Source: Welwitschia mirabilis (Eukaryota > Gnetophyta > Gnetopsida > Welwitschiales). Taken from it: 64,000 nt of DNA. Position 1 is the stretch's first letter; each line of letters begins with the position of its first letter. Position numbers and translations under genes: made by a program. Positions 11,881-23,845 of this stretch are shown piece after piece. The DNA is taken from contig JBOZIK010000001.1 of assembly GCA_051453625.1 (NCBI GenBank), positions 196,129,700-196,193,699 on the forward strand, written 5' to 3'. The notes beneath the pieces are model-generated. The model made no database searches, was not told the DNA's origin, and saw only the letters and a list, made by a program, of their open reading frames with translations.

Positions 11881-14800
11881 GCCTTAACTTTATTATCTTA
11901 TAAGGAGAATACTCCACCATTTCTCCATAGGCTTCACTAATAATAATGAAGAATCCATCGACTATTAGACTGTAGAGTCTTAGACTTAGTGGAGATATTG
12001 TTCAATTGAATGACTTTGAAATGAAGTCCACTTAGCTTGTATTTTACTTATTTTCATAATTTGTAGTTCTAAGTTGCTATTTGTTATAAACTCTTTACAC
12101 TTAAGTAATCCCCCCCCCTCCCCCTGCCCTTTTTTTTGTCCATCCATCATTATCATTGACAAAAAAGTGGGAAAGTACATATAGAGAATTTTATACTTTC
12201 ACATGATTAATTATTACATAACATGACATTCTACTTTTACTTAAATGTGGTATTACTCTATGATGGTTATGATAATGTTACTTTTTCTTTTTTACAAAAT
12301 TATATGTGTGCCTTTTTATGTCATGGGTTTTAGTACATTTATTTTAGAATTAAATATGAATATTATTAAATACATACCATGAAAGAAAATATTTTTCTAT
12401 TAGACTACTCTTTGTTTAGTATGTGCCTAACTATGAATATATTAGATATGATCCCAAGTATGCCTTTTTGTATAAATAGTTTTCTCATTTGAGCTTAGTG
12501 TTTAAACAAATTTACTTTGTAGGAGAAGATTAAGTTTAGGGGGATCTTGGGTTTAGGGGTATTTCAACATAAATTTGATTATTATGAATAACATACAGGG
12601 ATATTGTTACTTCTTTTAATTACTTGTTGATGATAAATGAAATTATAAATGATATTAATGATACCTAAGCATTTTTAATTGTAAGACTTTGAAAATTCAC
12701 AAAGCTTTAACTTTCAGGAATTTCATGTAGAATGGAGTCTATAGATAATTGAATAAAGTTATAAAAAGTAGTAAGAAAAATCTATAGAAGGCAAGTAATT
12801 AATAAGACTAATTGGATGACCAGTTGTTGAAATTAAAATTAGAAAACCATCCTTTTTGTAATAGGTGGGCAATCAGTAAAGATAAGGTGGTTAATTGGCT
12901 AAGAGTAATTAACTAGCCCTTGATAGGTAACTAATTAATAACTACATAAGATAATTAGTAATATTCAAGAAGTAGCCAACTAATTAAGGGTCAACTACTT
13001 AGATAGTTGAATAACTATCTGTAAGGAGTCAATTAACCACCACTCTGATGAGAGAAAAAATAAAGATCATGAGTAATCATTGGTTAGAAACTAGTTCTTT
13101 TTCTAGCTAATTAGAAACTACATAAATTTTTTTGTTTGGCCAAATAGTTACATAACTTATAATGATGATGCACAAGAGTTATAAACATGATTTTTATATA
13201 AATAGAGGATCATAGCACATCAGTTACTCTTGGATCTATCACATTTCCATATTATGAGCATAAAGGTACATCTTATACTTTTCTATTATACCATATTCTT
13301 CTTTACCTAGTGTTACCCTTGATATAGTGATAAGGAAGGATATCATGGTAAAATTCAAGGTTAATAATTATCATAAAATTGTGATTGTATTAAATGAAGG
13401 CTATCATAGAGTTTCACTTGGGTGTGTAAATGCATAAAATAAGAAAGATAAAATAGGCTTATTTCTTGAACTCATCTTTCATGCCTTTGTTAATTTTATT
13501 TTCATTAGTAATTTATTGTTAATTTTAATTGAATGTAGCATACATTATGTTATCATTATTTTTAATTATATTCATCTAACTCTAGTTATGCTAAAACATT
13601 ATTTGAATAAGCAAAAGAATACATTAGCTATCTTATTCAACTCCATTCTAAGATAGACATCCTAACAGTAATGGGAACATAAGGTGATTGAAATGTTAAA
13701 TCTAACATATAGTTATTATCCCATGTTATAAGAAATCACGATTCTATTCATGTCCATATGATTATAACATTTATGTCATAGTTGTAACTCATTACAAAAG
13801 TAAACACCAAGTAACATAAATATGAAATTACATATCAAATATAAAATGTACTGATAACAAGAAAAAATAAATGTAGAATCATGTCGATAAATATTAATGA
13901 TAATAAAAAGCATTCATAATAGAAACAATGATTCAAGATGGATCTCCTATTAGTATGAATATCATCAATTGCTAAGATAATGTCATAATTGTTGCAACTT
14001 AATACCTTCAATGATCTATTTAACAAAGGACTAGCCCCCTAGTTTTAAGGGCCTAAAAGAAGACAATAAGAACTCTTAGCATAAAATCATGATAATGCTA
14101 TGAAAAATGATGGGTATTAGTATCCAGATATGATATGGTATCTCCTTTGCAAAAAGATCAAAGGTATATATATACCTCTAGGGTTTAGGTGTACCACCAT
14201 TCTAAGGAAGGGCTTACAAACCATTAATATAATAGATCATGTTATAATTTATGGCATTAATGTTATCACATAAATCTTTTTAGCCATCTTAACATATAAC
14301 CTTATGAGAATTAGAACGCACCATAAAAAGCTTGATTTCTATCTCTAATGTTTCATGGTACCTTATGAGAAGTTAGAATATGCCATAAAAAGCTTGATCT
14401 CTGTTTGAAATGTATCATAATACTAATAAATTACATTAACATGACATAGTCATCAAACTTCCTAGCATAGTCCCAAGTGGGCCTCATTGGTCTTGCATTT
14501 TGACATATGTACCTAACTATAAAATAACCTACCAATTAATGTAAAATATAAGTTTTGTCAATTTGGGGATATAACATGGAATCATATGTAAGACTTGATA
14601 ATTATTGATATCATAATGATAAAGTAAGTACAATTAAGGATAAAAATATATGACATTTATGTCTTAATAAGTTTCCACTAATAAGTGAAATAAATTTTTT
14701 ATGAATTAAAAATAGAATAAATACATAATAGACAAAGTTAGCTAGTGTTAATAATTTTGTATGTAGAAACATAACTCTTATAATAAATTCTTCCTTTCTC

Positions 14801-15589
14801 AGAAGGACAAAAAGTGAGAAATGCATTAATGCCTATGTGTCAGAAATTAGAAAACTTTTTCCACCTTAATTATGACACTCAAAGTTCATATTTCATCATA
14901 ACATCTACACACTAATGCTATGATTAAACATTATGAGAATATCTAATGGTTAAGTATAAAACAACATTCATATGAAATATTACACATTAAAGAGTTATTT
15001 GAATCCTAATCTTTTATATCTTGGACATGATAATTAAAAGGATTTATTTAGAAAAACTACATATATTAATGAAAACACTTATTTCATGTACTTAGCATAT
15101 GTAGATATTATACCATAAGTTTTATGACATGGAATAATATTTTAGAAAGATATTTTTTTATATGTTTTGGAATGTTTTAAGTTGCATATTCTTAGAACCA
15201 CATTTTGTCTTTAATTCTTAAGCATTTTATTTAGTTTGTATGTAATTGTTTTAAGATCATATATGCAAGATTATTTCTTATAGTCCCTAAATTAATGTAG
15301 TATTAGAATTTTATTATGCCATACTTAGGGAACAAAAAAATTAAAAAAAAGAAACAAATAAAAAAATAAAATAGCTAGATCAATCATCACAAGCTCATAA
15401 TATAAAACTTTTTATGCATGGATATAATTTCCCTTGTGATATAAAATAAACCTCCATTATGAATCTTAAAAAGAAAGACATTGATTTTTTTATAACACAG
15501 TAAATGCAACTCTTTTAAACATTTGAGCACTCATAATGGAACATGTTCATGTGTATCCTTAAAAAAAGCAAAATAAGCTTAATATAAGT
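11881..15589. other. Intergenic AT-rich DNA, no gene seen
   Basis: No coding sequence recognised. It includes a C-run at 12110-12130 and, at about 12780-13080, a stretch dense in short variants of aattaac/gttaatt and actaatta, followed by a TATA-like string (tatataaatagagg) near 13195. That arrangement could be a decayed LTR or MITE, but no partner copy or borders were found. Confidence 0.5.
14300..14421. repeat. Two-copy tandem repeat, period 61 bp
   Basis: The string ccttatgaga followed by a ttaga...ccataaaaagcttgat block begins at 14300 and again at 14361, with a few substitutions between copies. A local duplication. Confidence 0.8.
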
Positions 15590-15601
15590 TCAAATATTAT
15601 A

Positions 15602-15966
15602 GCTCATGATGGCATAGTGCATTAGTAAGAGCACTTGATCTAGTCCCACTAGGGCATGGGTTCAAGTCACGACCTCATGTTAGAGGTGTAGTATTATACT
15701 TTCCTATCATATGGCTAAGGATAACCCACACTGGTGTGTTGGATGTGAAAAAGGCTCTACACTTAGCTTGACAGGTAGTTTGTTAGATCCATGATAGACA
15801 TTAGATTGAGTAGTGTATCTAGACTATGATAGCTAGGACATGTTAATAAATATTCAAGACTACCACTAGAGAGTTTTAACCCACAAGGCAATGGGGAACT
15901 TTCTCTTCGAAATTAAGAAAAACAAAAAAAATAAAAGAAAAGAAAAGAAAAGAACATGGAAAAAGG
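15602..15966 (+). mobile_element. tRNA-derived SINE with 12-bp target-site duplications
   Basis: A polymerase III-type head: an A box at 15610-15620 (tggcatagtgc) and a B box at 15659-15669 (ggttcaagtca) at tRNA-like spacing. A non-coding body follows, then an A-rich tail from about 15912 (aattaagaaaaac, then agaaaagaaaag). The element is bracketed by tcaaatattata at 15590-15601 and again at 15967-15978, identical copies expected from LINE-mediated insertion. About 365 bp. The intact duplications suggest it is one of the younger insertions here. Confidence 0.85.
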
Positions 15967-16280
15967 TCAAATATTATATGCTATTGAAATATATGCTTTG
16001 AGAAGAAAAAACTAAATATGAAATGAAGAGCTAATAATTTTTTGGAGATCTAACAATTTATGACATCATTTTGGTTCATAAGACCATCATTAAGAAGGAA
16101 GAAGTAAATGGTTATGCAATTATTATAAATTTATGTATAATGAAAAATTCTAATAAAATGTGAATATAGAAGTAAATACATTAGAAAATAATGATCAAGT
16201 TTAGAATGTTTGATTTAAAATACAAGAAGAAAATAAAACAAAATTAAAGGCAAATGAAAAGTAATTCCTTAGAAAACTTA

Positions 16281-16446
16281 TTGGCGTATTTTATTAATTT
16301 ATTCTATGAGATTTAAAAAAAAATATTATGTGATGAATTCAAAATATATGTTAAACCTTATCATGGAATTACATTTGGTGTATTTCATTGATTTAGTCTA
16401 TAAAATTAAGAAAAATAAGTATGTAATGAATTCAAGATATACAGTT
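16281..16446. repeat. Two-copy imperfect tandem repeat, period 94 bp
   Basis: A block starting ttggcgtattttattaat at 16281 recurs from 16375 as ttggtgtatttcattgat. Both run on to a shared tgaattca(a/g).atat segment. Diverged copies. Confidence 0.75.
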
Positions 16447-18700
16447 ATTATAGAAAGGAAAAACAAATGAGGGTAATCTAAAATGATGGAACAAGTGTTA
16501 AGTAAACATAAGCAAAAATTATGAAAGATGAATATCTTGCTATTAAAGAATAAATTTTGAAATCTTATTGAAACTGATTAAAAAATTTATTTAAATAAAT
16601 GTATTTTGAGTAAAAGTTAACTAGAATAAAATAGTTAATAGACTAGATTATTCAATAAACTTTTAGATAGAAAAGTAGAAAATCCTATTAAAATAATGTT
16701 TACATTAAAGATGAGAACTATCAAAATAACTTTTCTTTTTCTTGGCTTCAATACTACTAGGGGTTATTATAATTTTATTTTAAATAAATATTTTTAAATG
16801 AAAACTTAAGTGAAGGAACTTGCATCATGTAATGAAACATATTTGTAATGAAGGATCAAATAAATGTTATTATACTTTTAAAAAACATTATGTGGCTTTG
16901 AAAAAGCTTCTATAACATAGTTTGTAAAATAAGTGACTTCATTTTTAGTCAATTTTAAGAACCATGTGGGGATCATGAACTATACATGAAACCAAATACA
17001 AGTAGAAAAAGGTTATGGTATAGGTACTCTATATCTAATGTGATAATTAGTGGAGCATTATAAAATTATTCAAGCAATGAAGGATACTCTTTGTTATAGA
17101 TTTGAATTGTGACTTGACGTACTTACTTACATTTTTTTAGAATCCCAATCCATTATTTTTAAGAGAGTTAATGGGATGGTAGTCCAACTAATGGGATACT
17201 TGTTCTCTATTTAGAAGGTTATGATTTTTAATATTTAGATGGTCTATTTAACATAATATAAGGCCTAGGGTATTATATTGAATAATTTGTTTAGGCAACT
17301 ATAGGGGTTGTACTTATTAGGAGGAGGGATGATTCCTAAAAGTTTCAAGTTTGGTATCCCTTGCTAGTCCTAGAAAAGAATTATTATGAATCAACTTAAT
17401 TTTTTAAAGAAACTATTTATTAAGTATAAACTAATAAGTTATTAAGTCTAGAACAATCTAATGAAGGCCTAAAAATTTACCAACATTAATGAGTTAAAAT
17501 TAATTGAAATTGACATATTTTAAAAGTTATTAGGAAATGAACTTGTCTTCCTAATACAAAACTTAATATGACTTGTAAACTTGCAACATTCATGCATTTT
17601 TCAATCATAAGCCATATGAAACTAGCATTATATTTGTTAAAAGAGGGTATTATAACCTTATGCAATGGAATCATATCTATTTAGGAAAGAAAGAGTTTAA
17701 TTAGGTACATTGATTTTAATTACATAAGAGTTAAAAACAAGATTTCTAATACTTGTTATATGGATTAATTTGATTGTTGAAGTTGGCTATCATATAGTAA
17801 TTGTATTGTAGCATGATACTATCATATGAATATAAGCAATTAATTTTCACCTTTTATATAATGAATCTTTAATATATGTAAACTATTGAAGATGAATTCT
17901 TCAATTGATTATTAAGAAAGGTTATGACAACTTTATTTCAAATTAATGATAAGTGGAATTTGGATTGCTTATCTGAAACCACATTGGGCTTTCATTTTAA
18001 AGTTAAAGTAAGCTTAATGTTTGTGGTATAGTTTCCTATTCATTAACTTCTCCATAGTCCTTAAAAAAAACTAAAATATTATATAAAATTCAATAACTTT
18101 TTTAAAATAAAATTTAAAGTACTTATTTAAGTTTATTACTAGTGAATCTTTCTCAAATTATAACAATTGTGAACTATAGTATTGTTAGTGGTAATGCAGT
18201 AGTGTGGCTCCACCTTTAGTGCTAGAAATTCAGCTTTGGTATTGTCTTTATCTAATTTCTAATAATAAGAAAAGAAAGAAAGCTTATTTAAGAAGTTTAT
18301 AGGATGGGTTAGATGTTGTTTGATGCTCTATGAGTGACTTCAGTATGGTTACCTCATCTAAAGACAAAGTACAAAAGTGCTCCCTTTTTTTCAATGCTTT
18401 TCTTGGAATGATTTCATTGCCCACTTCTGTTTGTATGAGGCTATGGATCTTATTAGGAAGATCAACTTTCTTATACCAACTCAGTTCAATAAGTACAAAG
18501 GATATAGTTTGATACTCAAATGTTTGAATAGTTTTTACCTTTCTCATAATAAACACATTTAGTTTAGAAATATTGATGGACATCTTATTAGCATCATCTT
18601 GTTCACATCTATGTTTAATCACTTCTTCATAATTGAAAGACTTCATCACTTTAATATAATCCCTTTTCAAGAAATAAATTTTGTTTTTAATACCACCTTT
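16447..18700. other. AT-rich DNA with no recognised gene
   Basis: No family is recognised on either strand. A 140-codon minus-strand frame at 18284-18706 matches nothing I know. Because it borders LINE-B it may be an antisense shadow of that element's 5' part. Confidence 0.45.
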
Positions 18701-21200
18701 ATTCATTGTAACTTAAACTTATCTCTGATTCTCTATTTTAATCCATGGCTCACTTGCTTGATCATGGTATGAGTTGACACTCTTGGTGGAGAGAAACTTA
18801 TATAAAACATCAATTTCCCTAAGGGAATTTGATAGAATAACAACTATTCACTTCAAAAAATAGGTTCTTACTTATCTAAGGGATCCCAATTCATCACAAC
18901 AACTCTTGAAAGGGATTCTTTCAATGTTATTATTTAAGAAGATTAACTTAATGTGTCTATAAACAAATTTGTTCTTCAAGAAGATAGAGTTAATGTGTCT
19001 ACCCAAATTCAACACTTCGAAGCTACATAATCTCATGCTAATTTCTTTTGTTCTTGGTTATGTTGGCTTTAGAGAGCTAACGAGCCTTCTAAATCTTGTT
19101 TAAAATTTTGAAATTGGATCTTTCTGAAGGTTGGACCATCCCTATCTTTTAGTCTATGATGGGAAGTTTATAAACCCTTTCAAAATTATGGATGTCTTAT
19201 TTTAAGAATTCATGCAACTTTTCAACCATGATCCTAACTTCATTATGAAAACTTAACATGTCAAGAATTCAAAGACCATATTCCTCATCTCTTTTTAGCT
19301 AATTTGGTTTTTCCTCTAGATTATCCTCTATCTTTTAAAAAGTTATTGATGCTATGAATGAAATAAAATATGATAAGGATTTCAGATTAGATGATCTTCT
19401 TGTTGATATTTATAAGTGTTTGTGGGATGTAATTGGTGGTTCTTTCTATAACATTTACAAAGAGCCTATAGCATCTATCTCCCTTGTTAGATATATTATT
19501 ATTAGTCTAGTCAAGCTAATTCGAAAAGATAAGGGTGAGGACTAAACCAAACACTAGTATCCTATCATCTTATTAAATACCTCATATATGATAATTATAA
19601 ATCCCTAGCTAGAAAGTTAAGAAAACTTATTCTCTTCATAGTCATTTGACCAAAATAAGCTACCTTCATTAGAGGTTATTTTATTTTAACTAATATTATT
19701 AGTCTAGCTAAAGCTTATGAGTGAGGATCCCAAACTATTTAAAATTTGATTTTCCTAAAGATTAACTACTCTAAAGCTTATAATGCATTTTATGGAATTT
19801 TATTTTAAAAATGGTACAACAAATTACCTTTAGACAAGGCTTCATTAACACATTAAGATGCTTTTCTCAAATGGTTTTGTTTAGGTTTGTAATAATGTAC
19901 GTACCTTGACTTCCTTTTAATTAAAGCGGTTAGTTCATCAATGCTACCCCTTGGCTTCTTATTTACTTATCTTTGTTGTAGATGCTTAAGGCCATCTTAT
20001 TGGGTCGCACTTGAGTTTAGGATTTTTTCATGCTCTTTTCTTTCCCAGTTATTCTAGCTAGTTTTACAATTATTACAATTCTAATGAGTGTTTCTTCTTG
20101 GTTTGTAACACTGCCTTTGACATCTCTTCCTTGCTTAAGTACCTAAAGATTTATTATCAAACTTCTGGCTCTAGCATTAACTGAAATAAGTTTTCCTAAT
20201 TTTGCTATAAGTTGATCAATATTTACTAAGCTTATTTGGGGTACAAAATCATGTAAGGTGAGATTTTTGAGCTTCTATGTATGCCTTTTGTCTTTAATGT
20301 GTCTCTTTCACTATCATGATCATGGATTATTAAGAAGATTCATCATAAGACTTAAGATTAACTTTTTAAATATTTATCTTTAGCTATTAAAACTATTATT
20401 TATCATAGAATATATACTGCCACTATTGTGTTCTATTTTACATGTTTAGCTTCCTATAAATCCTCATACAATAAATGTTTTACAATTTTAAGAGATCTAT
20501 TAGAGTTACTTGAGATGTATGCATGCATTCCAAAGATTTTAGAAGCTTGAACATAGAGAACATCTTTAATCAAAGAAAATTCTTTATTGCTTGTTGGCTA
20601 GTTAATACCAATAAGGAATATGTGCATTAAAATTTTCTTGTAAAAAATTCCATTTAATTTTCTCTTCCTTTTAGCAAAAAAGCCTGCTCATCCTTCTTCT
20701 ACTCACAGATGCTTTTCTCCTTACTTCCATTAAACTGCATTATTCCATCTTTCTTAAGCCTATCTAGAATTTTTAGGTAACTACTAGATATTTATTTCAA
20801 ACTCTTGAAAATCTTATTTATTATAATACTTTCCTTTGCTAGTCCCTTTAACTTAATAATAAGAAGGCAGTTTAGTAGAAAAAAGTGGTTGTGCTACTTC
20901 TTTCTTCTGTTAATAAGGAATTAAGAAGATTGAAAATGTTTAATATCATCATTCTAGCTCTTGATAACATGTTTAGTGTCATAATTCTATCTCTTGGCTC
21001 AATTGATCTTGAGCCAAATGCAGATTCAATCTTTTTAGTAATAAAAGAACTGCTTATCACCTTCTATATTCTTGAATTCCTTCTTTTTATATCTTTCAAA
21101 CTACTTAAGGTAACTTTAACCTTTGGACTTAGAAGAATGATTATAACTACAAACCTATGTATACTAGTTTCATGATCATTTATGATTTGATAATAATCTA
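18700..21200 (+). mobile_element. LINE-B, 5' and reverse transcriptase part (degenerate)
   Basis: Plus-strand LINE reverse transcriptase with many stops. Visible blocks are YPIILLNTSYMI near 19560, a shifted finger-palm region, HQCYPLASYLLIFVVDA near 19936-19985 (family RQGCPLAPxLF), SGSSIN near 20164-20182 (family SGxxxNxxKS) and SLAIKTIIYHRIYTA near 20380-20420 (thumb-like block). An endonuclease is expected between 18700 and 19350 but is not clear. The coding sequence stops where the LTR element starts at 21206, and a matching C-terminal zinc-domain remnant lies beyond it at 29021-29607. Confidence 0.75.
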
Positions 21201-21205
21201 ATCTT

Positions 21206-21663
21206 TATTGGGTATGTTTGACATAGGTAATGTCAAAATTTTATGTTTTCCAAAAAAGGAAAGTTATTATTTCTAAAGTCATTGATAAAGGAGATGAAAA
21301 GAAGATTAATGCAAGTATTAGCATTATTATGTAAGATTATAAATTAGTCATTTCTTAACTTTAAGGAATGATTGCTTCAATTTTCCCTTTTTTTTGCATG
21401 GAAAATAGCTGTTAGATTCATGTTTTTTGGATCTAAGATGAGACTTATAAGAAAAGATTAGAATGATATTAGGATGGAAGTTATGAGACATCATTTATAA
21501 ATTAACTTTAACAGCTAATGAAAAACATGCCTAGTCATTATCCTTAGCATGGCCAAGGGATTAGGCATCTAGTTTGAAGAGTTACTTTTTATGTTTTAAA
21601 TACACAATGTTTATCATCAATTTATGATTTTTTGTTTATACCTTGTGGATTCAAACCCTTCCA
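21206..21663 (+). repeat. 5' LTR of the gene-carrying element
   Basis: Starts tattgggtatg (TG changed to TA) and ends ...cccttcca. It aligns along its length with 28536-29015, including the blocks aagtcattgataaag, taatgcaagtattagca and atgttttttggatcta. It lacks the 23-bp duplication seen in the 3' copy. Confidence 0.88.
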
Positions 21664-21664
21664 A

Positions 21665-21677
21665 TGATATCAAAGCC
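21665..21677 (+). other. Primer-binding site (tRNA-iMet type) of the gene-carrying element
   Basis: tgatatcaaagcc follows the 5' LTR after one base. It matches the canonical initiator-methionine tRNA complement at 11 of 13 positions, both differences being G to A. Confidence 0.75.
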
Positions 21678-21859
21678 TTCTAAGTTATTGGCTTAACCAT
21701 CACACTCAGTAAAGATCCATTACAAATTAGCTATGATGATCAATTTAGACATCCTTATGATTACCTTATATGACCTGGTTTTCCATCACCCTAGCAACCA
21801 TAGCATTAATAGTAGTTACCTGTGAACTAGCATTATTGCCAATGTCAGAATCATGTTTA

Positions 21860-22398
21860 TTATGTTTTGTTCCTCCTTAGTTAAAAGATAAGAAAAGGAT
21901 TTCCATTGTTAAAAATAGACCAAAAATCATCAATAGAAAAGAGGAGAAGAGTGATTTTGATAAAAAATTATAGGAAATCTCACTGGTGTTCTAGGTTATT
22001 TCATAAAACTTTGACAAGAAAAGATAGATGCTAAAAGAATGGAAGAAGGCAGTGTATTAGATCTTGTTTAACTTGTTCAATGGTCACAGTTCCTCAAAAA
22101 GTGAGAAAAGCATGAAATCATTATCTTAGCCAGAGGAGAAATAGAAGCAAGTGAAAGATGAGAATCTAGTTTACTAGGTTCTTGTTTAGTAACTGGACAT
22201 TTAAAATGGCCAAATCATGAAATAAATTCCTCTGAATTTAGGTTTAAAGATCTCTTTCGAAGGAAGTTCAAAACCAGAGCCCTTTCTAAGGATCTTTCTA
22301 GTTCCTTCAGACTTTATGTTGAAATATTCTAAAAATGTAGAGTACTAATAATGGTTCAGTCCTACTAAAGCAAAGATTAAGAATATTGATTAAGAAGA
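21860..22398 (+). pseudogene. Upstream part of the captured host-like sequence
   Basis: A plus-strand frame from about 22081 reads GHSSSKSEKSMKSLS, PEEK, KQVKDENLVY, KISFEGSSKPEPF and PTKAKIKNID, with stops mostly TAG or TAA. The composition is lysine-, glutamate- and serine-rich, like the disordered regions upstream of the IQ motif in large plant BAG proteins. That assignment is weak on its own and rests on the IQ-motif piece at 27290-28080. It is cut at 22398 by the gypsy 3' LTR. Confidence 0.4.
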
Positions 22399-22806
22399 TG
22401 TTGTGAACCCACAAAAGAGAATACAGAAATTTGAAGGTGCAATGACCACTTCAAGAAGGACAATCCTTCAATAATCACTTCGAGGATGATTAGCCTCTAA
22501 TTACAAGAATTCTGGTTTTTATTCAATGCCTCTAACAATACATGAATCACATATTTATAGGACACCAGTCCTTATAAGATGTTATAGTAAAATAGACATT
22601 ACAAAAAGGGTACTTAAAAGACAAACGTTACAATAAAGAAGATCTTTCCATCTTTACAATAAAAATAGACAGGATTACTATAATGGGACCATAACATTTA
22701 AAGAAGACATTATAAATGTTACAATAAAGATAGATAAATAGGAACATAACATTTAAAGAAGATGTTATAGACATTACAATAAAGATATACAAGTAGGACC
22801 ACAACA
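22399..22806 (-). repeat. 3' LTR of the nested gypsy element
   Basis: On the minus strand it begins TGTTGTGG (22806) and ends CAACA (22399). The part 22399-22560 aligns with the 5' LTR remnant at 27068-27240 (shared blocks gattagcctc, aattacaagaattct and attcaatgcctctaac). Positions 22675-22806 contain a roughly 64-bp imperfect tandem repeat (cataacatttaaagaaga... attacaataaagata) in the U3 region. Confidence 0.85.
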
Positions 22807-23574
22807 TTTCTCTCCACTTCGAAATAACCTTATCCTCAAGGTTGAAAATTTAGAAATTTTTCTCTAAGCTTGTAAAGGTATTCCCTTGTGGCATCTTTAG
22901 GAGGAGAATTTACCCATTGTACTAACACCGCTATTATTGGTTGATGGTGTTTCTTCACCATTTTCCTATCTAGGATACCAATATGATGCATCTAGAGCTG
23001 ACCCTCTTTAGAGAAGTTAGGTAGTTGAATAAAAGCTATTGCATCATGACCAACCTTTTCTTCAAATTAGATACATGGAAGATCCAATGAAATTTTGATC
23101 CAATAGCTAAATCAAGCTTTAAGAAACTACTCTAATCTTTTTAATAATTCCGTAAAGGCCATTGGAACAAGGAAAGAGCTTCAATAGAAACAAGGAGAAA
23201 GATTCATACTACTATGAATAGTAATTGTAGCTTATCGATAAGGTTGTAAACCATATCTCCCACTTTAACAGATTGCTCTGTTATCTACTTAAAATTTCAT
23301 CCTAGCTCAAGAAAATCCTAGGTTTTCCTTAAGTAAGCAAAGCACTTGGTCTTAGTTTTTTAGTTCTCCATTAACCTGATCAATATTAGTAGAGCCTAAA
23401 ATATAAGAGAACATTATAGGAGGTGCTTAGCCATAAACAAATTCATAAAGATTTATTTTTGTAGAGCTATGAAAAATGGTGATGTACCATCATTCTGTCC
23501 ATGAAAGCTATTTAGTCCATGCATCTAGCTTCTAACCACTCAAGCATTGTACATATGTCTCAAGACAATGATTA

Positions 23575-23845
23575 TGTTATAACCCACATTTTGTAAGCTT
23601 TAATTAATAGGGTTTCTAAACTATGTAAAACATTTTGATATTANNNNNNNNNNNNNNNNNNNNNNNNNNNNNNNNNNNNNNNNNNNNNNNNNNNNNNNNN
23701 NNNNNNNNNNNNNNNNNNNNNNNNNNNNNNNNNNNNNNNNNNNTAATTAGGATTTGATCCTAGGTTCCGTTATGCATGATAGTTAATAACTATACAAAAA
23801 AAAAATATTATGGTTAATTAAGATAATTAAAGTTGAGGTGTTACA
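23575..23845. mobile_element. Short TG...CA element (solo LTR or gapped LTR element) with GATTA target duplications
   Basis: Begins tgttataacc and ends ggtgttaca, bounded by gatta at 23570-23574 and at 23846-23850. It interrupts the gypsy integrase. Removing it with one GATTA copy restores the frame reading DGQSKVINHCLETYVQCLSGW. It contains a 100-N gap, so it may be a solo LTR or a longer element whose repetitive middle was not assembled. Near-complementary ends (TGTTATAAC and TGTAACAC) are typical of LTR borders. Confidence 0.75.
23644..23743. other. Assembly gap (100 N)
   Basis: Placeholder-sized gap inside the TG...CA element. True length unknown. Confidence 0.98.

Noticed and set aside
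10862-11920. Long open frames spanning 10862-11920 and 52817-53624
   Set aside because: They run through N; the real sequence on each side encodes only a few residues.
15602-15690. Functional tRNA gene at 15602
   Set aside because: The A and B boxes are present, but arms do not pair as in a mature tRNA and the segment continues into a SINE body with target duplications.
18284-18706. 140-codon minus-strand frame as a novel gene
   Set aside because: No signal peptide, domain, start context or splice evidence, and it abuts a degenerate LINE. Length alone in AT-rich repeat DNA is not enough.
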